Below, piece after piece: positions 56,701-64,000 of a DNA stretch of 64,000 nt (positions are counted from its first letter, which is position 1; each line of letters starts with the position of its first letter). A program made the position numbers and the translations under genes. Source of the stretch: Abelmoschus esculentus. Its lineage: Eukaryota > Streptophyta > Magnoliopsida > Malvales > Malvaceae. Below the pieces are notes generated by a model. It saw nothing but the letters and a program-made list of their open reading frames with translations. It was not told the DNA's origin and did not search any database. The stretch spans positions 11,911,501 through 11,975,500 of the forward strand of contig JAUCBN010000026.1 in assembly GCA_035048815.1 (NCBI GenBank), given 5' to 3'.

Positions 56701-59700
56701 ATATATGTGTCTCAGCATGTTAAGTTTGATGAAACTTGTTTTCCATTTGCTACCAACATACAAAGCTCATCTCAGTCAAAAGCTGAACCGTATCTGTCAG
56801 CACCTTTCCCGTATCTATCACCTGAAGTAGGGACTCAACCTACAAATGTGTTTGATCATCAGAATGTATCCATGACTTCTCCTTCAGATCAGAATCCTTG
56901 TGACAGACAAGTAAATCCTGAAGCATCACCTTCCTTGGGTCATACGCCCATAAGTAATCGACACTCGGAGTCTCTCGGAGAGGCCCAACCTTCACAAGGA
57001 TCAGCAAGTTATGAACCGGTTACGTCGCCTATAGGAACAGGTGTTCCTACCTTCGATCCACCTACAAATCACTCTTCTGTGTCACCAGGTTTGCCTGAGG
57101 AAACAGTTGTTCCTGTCCCAGGCAATGCTTCTTCACCCATGGTCCCTGATCTCCCTCCTCCAGTGAACACACATCGTATGTGCACAAGAAGCAAGAGTGG
57201 GATTTTCAAACCCAAAGTGTTTCAGACTAAAGTTGTCACTATTCCTGCTAATGTTCACGAGGCTCTTCAAGATTCCTCGTGGAAAGCTGCGGTTATGGAT
57301 TAATATCAAGCCCTAGTCGATAATGGTACATGGGACCTTGTTTCTCTGCCTACTGGTCAGAGGGAAATTGGATGTAAATGGCTGTTTCGTATCAAGCATA
57401 ACTCGGATGGCTCAGTCAGTAGACTCAAAGCGAGGTTGGTTGCCAAGGGTTATGCTCAGGTCCCTGGTTATGACTTTGTTGAAACATTCAGCCCCGTTGT
57501 GAAGTTCTCCACTGTGAACATACTCTTCTCTGTGGTTGTCACAAACAATTGGTCCATTCATCAGGTCGATGTTAATAATGCTTTCTTAAAAGGAGATTTG
57601 TATGAAGAGGTGTACATGAGTCAGCCTGAAGGCTTTCAAACTAAGGCATTTGATGGGGCAACTCTTGTTTGCAAGCTAAAGAAGGCTCTGTATGGGTTGC
57701 GTCAAGCACCCCGAAATTGGTTCTTTAAGCTCAAAAATTTTCTTCATGAGATTGGTTTCAAAGCCTCCACTGCAAATGTGTCATTGTTTGTGCGACAGAC
57801 TCAGACCAAAACTACATATATTGTCATCTATGTCGATGACATTCTTTTGACTGGCTCGTCTGAAGAGGTGCTCCAGAAGGTTAAACGTGAACTACATGAC
57901 AAGTTCTCCTTAAAGGACCTTGGATTGGTTCACTACTTTCTCGGTCTCGAAGCTTACAGAACTGAGCAAGGGCTCAAATTGACCCAACAAAAGGATATTC
58001 ATGAGCTTCTTGATAAGGTTAACATGACTAACACTAAACCAGTAAACACTCCCATGGCGGTTGCACCCAAGCTTAGTAAGTTTGATGGTCAGTCTTCTGT
58101 TGATCCACAGATGTATCGAAGCATAGTGGGTGCCTTAATCTACATTTGTCACACCAGACCTGATGTTGCGAATGCAGTAAACAAGGTTGCACAATTCATG
58201 CAACAACCTATGGATGTTCATTGGATTGCTGTAAAAAGAATCCTAAGATATTTGAAGGGCACAGTTAACTATGGACTTTGGTTTTCCACACAACACACTA
58301 TAGGCTCTCTTCAGTCCTTTGCCGATGCGGATTGGGGAAGTGACATGGATGACAGACGATCTATATCTGGCCACTGTGTGTTTTTGGGATCTCATTTGCT
58401 GTCCTGGGCTTCCAAGAAGCAAAAATTTGTCTCTCGTTCGACTGCTGAAGCTGAATACAAGAGCTTAGCCGATGCTACTTCGGAAGTTATGTCGATTCAA
58501 GCTGTTCTCTCTGACATGGGAATTAAACCAACAGAAGTGCCGAAACTGTGGTGTGATAATACGAGTGCTGTTGCTTTGGCCGCTAATCCAGTTCTTCATG
58601 CCAAAACAAAGCACGTAGATCTTGATCTCCATTTTGTCCGAGAAAAGGTGGTACAACAGCTTATGGAAGTAAACTACATACCAGCTCAACACCAAGTTGC
58701 TGATACTCTAACGAAACCCTTACCTGCTGCAAGGTTTCAGGAACTCAGAAGCTTGTTGAAAGTGTTTCTGATCAATCTGAAATGAAAAGAACCTAAAGAA
58801 GGCGGGTGAATATTGAGTAAGGTGGTTAACCGTGCATGGCCCACATGAAATAACAAACTAAACTGAAAGTGTTAGTTTGTTATTCTCATAAGGCTATATA
58901 AAACCCTTCAAGGGATGGCATAAGGGATGGCATATAGAGAATACATCTTGTGCCTACACAGAAATCTATCCTTTCTTCCTCATTTTAATAGAGATTAGGG
59001 AAATGTAATCGCACTGCATCGGATGTGACACCATTAACATGCGAAAGGCCAACAAACATTAAACAGAAAGTTATGGGTTCTGCTAACCAGAAGAATAGGT
59101 CATCCCGACTTCTCCAAATATTATTGAATTATGCGAGGACCAAAATCAGACAAGTAGTAAACCACAAGACTAACTACGAGCAAATAACAATGCATGCACC
59201 AACGAGATAAAAAGAAAAAAAGTATATAAATTATTTACTGAGCACATTCAGCCAGTTTCCCAAGATTCTGGTTGTCCAAAATTGCCAAGATTAACTTCTT
59301 GTTCTCATCAAGGTACTGCATTAAGAATGGGAAAGAAAAATGAACAAGATCAACTTATATAACTATTATCACATATAGAATTCTTTAGCACCAAGTGAAA
59401 AAAATGTCAATATGCCCAACAGATAACTATTTGGGGCAGAGATCTATTCAAGCACGCGCAGGTTACTGTAAGATTTTATGTCAACCAAATTCTATCAAAA
59501 GATTTTGCTTTTAAGAACTTCTAAAATTTGTTGAGCCTTTCAAATGCATTCCCTTCAATAGAACAAACGATAGCTTTTACACTAGTCCGCAACAGACACG
59601 GTGATCATCCATGTGAATTAGCATATAAAGCCTACATCTTATACTTAGAAGCTTCTGAAAATCAGTCAACGGCTTTACTAAATCAAGCACTGACTTTGTA

Positions 59701-61066
59701 TCTAATATCTATTAAACTTCCTAGAAACAGAACATAATATCAATAAATTCTTTAATAATATCTATGTTTATGATTTACGGCACAATATAAAAAATGCTTT
59801 TCCTTGAAAGGGATCGGAACAGATTATCTAAAGTGAAACAGGAAGATATCATCCATCACCATGTCTTGATCTAAACTAAAGAATTTTTGTAAGCGAGGTA
59901 AAAAATAAACATAACTATTGAAGCTTAAGCATACAGAAATTGCTTTTAATTAGTTTAACTCAAGCAAGGACCAGATAAGAGCTGAAATCAGCCTTATAGG
60001 CCTTTTGTTAGAAAAGCATTATTCGAGCTTCTGTTCCAGGGGTCATGTCTTTGGAATCATGTAGACAGCTTAACTAATCTTGTAACTCTATTTGGATGTC
60101 ATTTCTGAGCAAGGTAACCAAAAGGGAATTCATAACAATTAAGTAGTTAGAGTATTAATATGCCAGCAAACTCTCAAGAAAATAGATCAATTTTTGTTTT
60201 CATATCAAAATATTCCAAATAAGATGTTTCACTGCATTAATAAAATTTTGACAACTATGTAGATAAATTCCAAAAGATGTTATTCGGAGACAAGGTTAAT
60301 TCGAAAGGTGTTAAAAGGTTGTTTACAATTGATTTGCACGCTTCATAAAAGACATGTCAGATGTATCTCACCGATCAAAATAGCATAAGTTTCTTGCTTG
60401 TGACGACAGATTCTAAAAGGACAGACAGAAAACAGAATAATCAACCACATCGTATCCGACAAAAAGAATAGTTAGATCAGATCCCCTGCATTACCAAGTA
60501 CTTCCAATTTAATCAATCACATCGTCTCCGACAAAAAGAATAATCCGATCCCAAAATGACCAACAACTTCCTATTTAATCAACCACATTGTCGGCGACAA
60601 AATGAATAATTAGATCCCCTGCATCAGCAATAACTTCCATTCATCTCTCTGTGCTATCCACCACTGTTACCATAACTTCTTAAACCAACATCAACCAACC
60701 CTTGCCTTCACACAATAATTGTTCTGTTCCGAAAGCACAACTATTCCATCTCATAAACGTAATAATCATAAACATCCATGAAAATGAGATGCTTCTATTT
60801 CTCTTAGGAACAAATAAAATAAAGGGGCTTCTTCTATCTCATAAAAAAAAAATTCCAGCAGTAACTAAAAATTACCATAAAAATGAAGACTTCCATGTCA
60901 GAATTCAACTCTCAGAAACGCCATAACTTCAAAAGTACAAGCACTAAACAGTAACACAGTATATCTAATAATATAAATACACATATACCTTCTGAATCTG
61001 TTCAGTACTGATGTTGTTAGTCGGGAATGAAGGCATCATAGGAATCATTTGCGGTGGCTGCTGCAT
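53388..61066 (-). CDS. GIF: GRF-interacting factor (SSXT/AN3 family), GIF2/3-like
   Basis: Four coding exons on the minus strand: 60989-61066, 59239-59315, 53863-53950 and 53388-53783, joined in phase to about 212 codons. The N-terminus (MQQPPQMIPMMPSFP) leads into the SNH/SSXT domain, residues about 20-80: STEQIQKYLDENKKLI, NQNLGKLAECAQYQAQL and KNLMYLAAIADAQP. The rest is Gln/Met/Pro-rich (YFMQHPQAAS, QQQQLHLQHQQAMQAQMGIRP) and ends Gly/Asp-rich. GIFs are nuclear co-activators that bind GROWTH-REGULATING FACTORs and recruit SWI/SNF remodellers in leaf and floral organ growth. Tail sequence GADGQGG and length favour GIF2/GIF3 over GIF1/AN3. All exon borders have GT-AG introns. Intron 2 (5.3 kb) carries an antisense copia element. 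No disruption of the coding sequence is seen. Confidence 0.93.
53863..53950 (-). CDS. GIF: GIF coding exon 3
   Basis: 88 bp; completes the split Gln codon and reads YQAQLQKNLMYLAAIADAQP followed by QTTPAMPPQ. Donor GTGAGTG, acceptor TTTAG. Ends the SNH domain. Confidence 0.93.
54240..54407 (+). repeat. Copia 5' LTR
   Basis: 168 bp. It contains an 11-bp inverted repeat ATAACAAACTA / TAGTTTGTTAT (54279-54289 and 54302-54312) and TATATAAAA at 54325-54333. Confidence 0.92.
54325..54333 (+). promoter_or_regulatory. TATA box of the copia LTR
   Basis: TATATAAAACCC, 85 bp into the LTR and just after the inverted repeat. It is the only good promoter candidate of this intronic element and would drive transcripts antisense to GIF. 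Confidence 0.6.
54408..54421 (+). other. Copia primer binding site (tRNA-iMet type)
   Basis: TGGTATCAGTTGCC begins directly after the LTR. The first nine bases match the iMet complement and the following ones deviate. Confidence 0.8.
54481..58785 (+). pseudogene. Copia gag-pol polyprotein, two in-frame stops
   Basis: ATG at 54481 (MESLASENIPLAF); about 1434 codons to TGA at 58783-58785 in one frame. Domains: UBN2-type gag (residues 1-220); zinc knuckle CQLCGKLGNLVERC near 257, with Asn where His is usual; protease DSGATHH near 345; GAG-pre-integrase and HHCC (HQRLGHAS...CSPCQ, near 480-510). The integrase core has Asp in EADVWGP, Asp in QTDGGGEF and Glu in NGVVERKH. RT has VDVNNAFLKGDLYEEVYM and YVDDILL near 1117. 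RNase H has DADWGSD and AEAEYKSL. TAA stops at 55954-55956 (codon 492) and 57301-57303 (codon 941) are single-base changes. It is otherwise remarkably intact. Confidence 0.92.
58811..58990 (+). repeat. Copia 3' LTR
   Basis: 180 bp, equal to the 5' LTR plus a duplicated 12-mer AAGGGATGGCAT near 58908-58931. It is preceded by GAAGGCGGGTGAA, a purine-rich tract that probably primes plus-strand DNA. Confidence 0.92.
59239..59315 (-). CDS. GIF: GIF coding exon 2
   Basis: 77 bp reading YLDENKKLILAILDNQNLGK then LAECA plus two bases of the next Gln codon. The preceding intron ends TGCAG and the donor is GTAAAT. Encodes the core of the SNH domain that contacts GRF proteins. Confidence 0.93.
59316..60988 (-). 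other. GIF intron 1
   Basis: 1673 bp, A/T-rich, with GT at 60988-60987 and TGCAG at the 3' side. A 'CAACCACAT.GT..CCGACAAAA.GAATA' unit of about 60-65 bp recurs near 60442, 60513 and 60580. No gene inside. Confidence 0.8.
60989..61066 (-). CDS. GIF: GIF coding exon 1
   Basis: 26 codons from ATG at 61066 to CAGAAG, then GTATATG. The ATG was chosen because it opens the family N-terminus MQQPPQMIPM. An exon upstream in the 5' UTR cannot be excluded. Confidence 0.93.
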
Positions 61067-61397
61067 CTTGTGTACTCCAAGAACAAATCCTAACCCTAAT
61101 CACCTTCAAAAAAAATCTCCTGCAAAACAAAATCGAAAAACAGGTTGAATATCCCCAAATATTAATCCATGTGAAAAGAAATAAAGGGTATGTACTAGTT
61201 CTTAGTTGGTTCCCGGTTTTCTCTACCTTTGTTTGAGCAGGTGAGTATGAACGAGTTTCGCTGGTACCTTCTTTACTGTTTGAGCAGAGGTTTCACTTCC
61301 ATTAGGCGGTGGTGATGATTCTGGAATTTAAGACAATGGAAGTTAACATAATAATGAACTGTAAGAGAGAGAAAATTAAAACAAATGGAATTTAAAG
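61067..61397 (-). promoter_or_regulatory. GIF 5' UTR and proximal promoter region
   Basis: The region directly upstream of the ATG, less A/T-rich than the DNA beyond it, with a CTCTCTTACAG-type pyrimidine/purine stretch near 61360. No TATA box was assigned. It is bounded by the MITE at 61398. Confidence 0.45.
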
Positions 61398-61652
61398 GTA
61401 AAATACGTCGAACATTGTTAAACATTATTAACGTTAAACATTGTTAAATACTATTAAATTAATTAATAAAAATTTTAAATTTTAAGAATTCAATATGTAA
61501 TTAACAAAATAGTGATAAACTTAGTATATAATTAATAATTATATGATTAGTTCTTTAGATTTTTAATTTTTTACAAATTAATTTAATAATATTCAACAGT
61601 TTTTAATATTAACAATATTCAGCGATGTTCGACGCAAACCGTAGACTCATTC
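61398..61652. mobile_element. MULE-like MITE upstream of GIF
   Basis: 255 bp with a perfect 9-bp duplication AATTTAAAG (61389-61397 and 61653-61661). The ends share GCGTCGAACAT and TTGTTAAACA-type words in inverted orientation with each other and with the arms of the 49592-51150 element, so it is a short derivative of that family. The left end lacks about 10 bp relative to the right. Confidence 0.85.
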
Positions 61653-61661
61653 AATTTAAAG

Positions 61662-63170
61662 ATTGTAACCGAAGAAAAAGAATCAAAAGACGTTAGATTT
61701 TGGGTGTCGGGTTGCGTTGTTAAGACAAAAAAACTCAAGACTTCGTTGTTAGTTTATTGTTTTTTTTCACGGCTGCTTTGGTCAGACTGTTTGTTTGGGC
61801 TTTAGGTTGGTTTTTGGCATGTCTTCACAGACATTTGACCTACTTTTCTTGGAACTGTTGCTGGTTTTCAACCTTCAAAGAGCCTGAATTGTAACTCCCA
61901 TTTTCCTTTTTTAAAGGTTTTTGTTATACGTAATCATGAAAGGATTAATCATAATAGTTAATTGTTAAAGATAGGATTAACTAACAGTTAGATTATAGAT
62001 TATACAATTTATTATATTTTTTCACATGTTAATTATTTTTTAGAGAATAATATAATTATTTATATAATAAATAATATATTAAAATATTCATAATAATACT
62101 TAAATAAAAATATTTTAATCACTTCATAATTTAAAAAATACTCGCATACTATAAAATTTTAGCACAAGACAAACACACACAAGCTTCATAATATTTTTAA
62201 AGTTTAAAAAAATTACGATACATAACATTGTAACAATATACAACACCAAAATTCAAAACATAAAAATTATCAAAGTTTTAAAGATAAATATTTAACTAAT
62301 ATATAATAATCAAAGTTCAAGATATAAAAACACCATCAAAATTTAAAAATTATTTATATTTTAAATAATATAAATAAGTAATTTAATAATTTAGGTTAAC
62401 CATTGGTTAAAACTTATAATCGTAACCGTAACCATAAACCATCATTTTTAACGATTTAATTAATCAAAATTATTTAATTTTAATGATTCGATTAATTAAC
62501 CTATAAAATACAACGATTATACCGATTAACAATTACGGTTAACAGTTTCGGTTAATTATGTACGCCCCTAATTCTCACCATTACATCAACTACTCAGTTA
62601 CCTTTCCTCTAAAGTGCCGTATGTCAACTATCCGTTGGTTTTGCAGTAAAATTCGAATTGAAACAAACAACAAAGAATGCAGACATGTACCATCAGAATT
62701 TTGCAAAGCACAAACAACATTAAGCCCATCAGATATAGGAAAGCAAGGACTGTTATAAAAGTGATAGAATATCAGAGATTCAGTTAGAGTTAAGATTGAA
62801 AACAAATGTATAGACGATTCTTATAGGTCTGTAAACGAACCGTAATTTGATCACAACAATAATAAAATTATCTATCCACAATTACTTTTTTTTATAAATC
62901 GTATAATATAAATATTTATCGAAAAATGATTACGAATGTTATATATAAAAATAAATTTTTATAATTAATTATAGTCTTTAAGACTGTATATAATAAAATC
63001 TTTTAATTAAAATGTCTTATAGTAAGGAAATAAATACTTTACGATTGATGTTGTAATTTGTTTATTTTCCTGACAATTCACGAAACAATCCATCAAATGA
63101 ATTATAATATTTTTAAGAGGCACTTTCGTGACCCTTTGTACCGTAAAGTTTTAAAGAGAGGCAGTGTTAG
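61662..63170. other. A/T-rich intergenic DNA
   Basis: No gene recognised. The segment 62390-62570 has words such as TAACCGTAACCATAAACC and GGTTAATTATGTACGCCCC that resemble ends of hAT-type MITEs, but no partner end or duplication was found. Confidence 0.5.
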
Positions 63171-63418
63171 AGATTAAAATAAAATTGTATTAAAATTATT
63201 ATAAATTTTTTATAAATTTTAGTATCGATTTTTCGGTATATACTAATATTTTTATAAAATGTATAAAGATTTTTGTATATATTGGATTTATTATAAAAAA
63301 TTTAAGCATTTTGATACATACCGAATTTTTTATAAAATGTATAAGAATTTTGGTATACATAAAAATTAATATTAAAATTTTTTATAATATTTTAATACAA
63401 TCGCATTTTAATCTCCTT
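63171..63418. repeat. Inverted-repeat unit, MITE-like
   Basis: About 248 bp with GAGATTAAAAT and GTATTAAAAT near the left end and their complements near the right (ATTTTAATAC and ATTTTAATCTC). Internal blocks TATAAAATGTATAA and GGTATA recur, so most of the unit can pair with itself. No target duplication could be settled. Confidence 0.6.
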
Positions 63419-63689
63419 TTTAACTTATAACTTTTGGAAAAAAAAACTCTTTATATATATTTAATGACTCTTTTAAGGTTCTAAAGTTTGAGTTCAAGGA
63501 AGTATATATACTGAAACTCATAGCCGATTCCCGAGACATCATGTTTCATTTGTCAACCGGTTGAACAATCCTTGTGAAATTTTTTATATCAAAGATTAAC
63601 TATTTATATTTATAATTTTTTTTTTACTGATATAACTTTTCTCAAGTCAACTTGTAATCACTCCATATTTTGAATCTGAGTGTCGAGCT

Positions 63690-63830
63690 AATCTGAAACG
63701 TTAGGCTTCGACGTTTGAGTTTTATTAGACCTTGAGTTTTGAGTGTTGGTCTAATAATTGAGCCTCAAGTTTTGAGTGTTAGTCTACTAGTTGGGCCTCA
63801 AACTTGAGTGTTTTGAGTTATTGTTGGGTT
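63690..63830 (+). repeat. Short degenerate tandem repeat
   Basis: Three imperfect units of about 35-38 bp, each with TTGAG..TTGAGTGTT..GTCTA or close variants. No coding role seen; the plus-strand frame starting at 63791 has no recognisable domain. Confidence 0.6.
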
Positions 63831-64000
63831 ACGGAGGCTTTTGTGGAGGCTTTTTGGCAAATCTTTGTTTGGTTGACAAAGAGAACGGAGGGAGAGAGAG
63901 TTTCTGCAAAAAAATTAATTGGGGTGAAGTCATTAGGTTGATTTTTCTCTTTCACTCAAGGAAAGAATCATAGTTAAAGGTTTGATCTTGGGATATTCTA
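63831..64000. other. Window end, unassigned
   Basis: Somewhat less A/T-rich than the preceding DNA, with a GGAGGGAGAGAGAG purine run at 63888-63901. A gene may begin beyond the window but nothing can be called. Confidence 0.3.

Larger units (their letters stand above)
54240..58990 (+). mobile_element. Young Ty1/copia element (Ale/Retrofit-like) in GIF intron 2
   Basis: 4751 bp with very short LTRs (168 and 180 bp), ends TATT...AATA, and 5-bp duplications GAGAT (54235-54239 and 58991-58995). The LTRs are identical apart from a 12-bp tandem duplication in the 3' copy, so insertion is recent. It lies antisense to GIF. One long gag-pol frame is broken by only two stop codons. Short LTRs and a compact gag-pol suggest the Ale/Retrofit lineage. 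Confidence 0.93.

Noticed and set aside
62390..62580. hAT-type MITE with a GGGGCGTAC end
   Set aside because: Only one end-like sequence was found; no inverted partner or 8-bp duplication.

Overview
This is nuclear DNA of a flowering plant, most likely a eudicot. The evidence is one spliced host gene of the GRF-interacting-factor (SSXT/AN3) family, plant-type LTR retrotransposons (Athila-like, chromovirus, Ty1/copia), tRNA-Asp and tRNA-iMet type primer sites, and long A/T-rich spacers. There is no bacterial-style gene organisation. All boundaries come from reading the sequence: LTR ends, target-site duplications (TSDs), primer sites and translated motifs. No search was run.

Layout. 1-14881: the 3' end of an Athila-like element ('Ath0': 3' UTR, tract, LTR). 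Its LTR is split at CTGAT by an 11.8-kb chromovirus (3008-14768, LTRs about 3.46 kb). A reversed chromovirus LTR tip lies at 1-136. 14882-18178: a scrapyard of an hAT-like fragment, an LTR + primer site + gag start ('AthF'), a chromovirus RNaseH/integrase fragment and a reversed LTR piece. 18179-35333: element 'AthA' (TSD ATAGG), internally deleted. Its 3' LTR is split by the reversed element 'AthB' (23396-34717), which itself carries a solo LTR (27920-29304, TSD AAGTG). AthB keeps protease, RT, RNaseH and integrase, all broken, plus the Athila-type third ORF. 35339-44690: an older Athila relative ('AthE': LTR end, primer site, gag, protease, RT) ending in a 25-residue coding tandem repeat. 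That repeat is interrupted by 'AthC', an LTR-flanked element without pol. 44690-47830: a reversed copia fragment split by an Ath-type solo LTR. 47831-53000: A/T-rich DNA holding a 1.56-kb hairpin-forming element with a 9-bp TSD.

53388-61066 (minus strand) is the only host gene: four coding exons encoding about 212 residues of a GIF2/GIF3-like transcriptional co-activator. Intron 2 contains a young 4.75-kb Ale/Retrofit-like copia element in antisense orientation; its two LTRs are identical apart from a 12-bp duplication. A 255-bp MITE of the same family as the hairpin element sits about 330 bp upstream of the GIF start codon. The rest to 64000 is A/T-rich with another inverted-repeat MITE-like unit and a short tandem repeat.

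The mobile elements do not form a pathway. They record successive insertions: AthE, then AthA, then AthB, then a solo LTR is a nest four levels deep. The less expected signals are a palindrome (TGYCATGRCA) dispersed through the Athila-like family, premature stops in the chromovirus that fit cytosine deamination, the long hairpin element and its promoter-proximal relative, and the coding tandem repeats in and around AthC.
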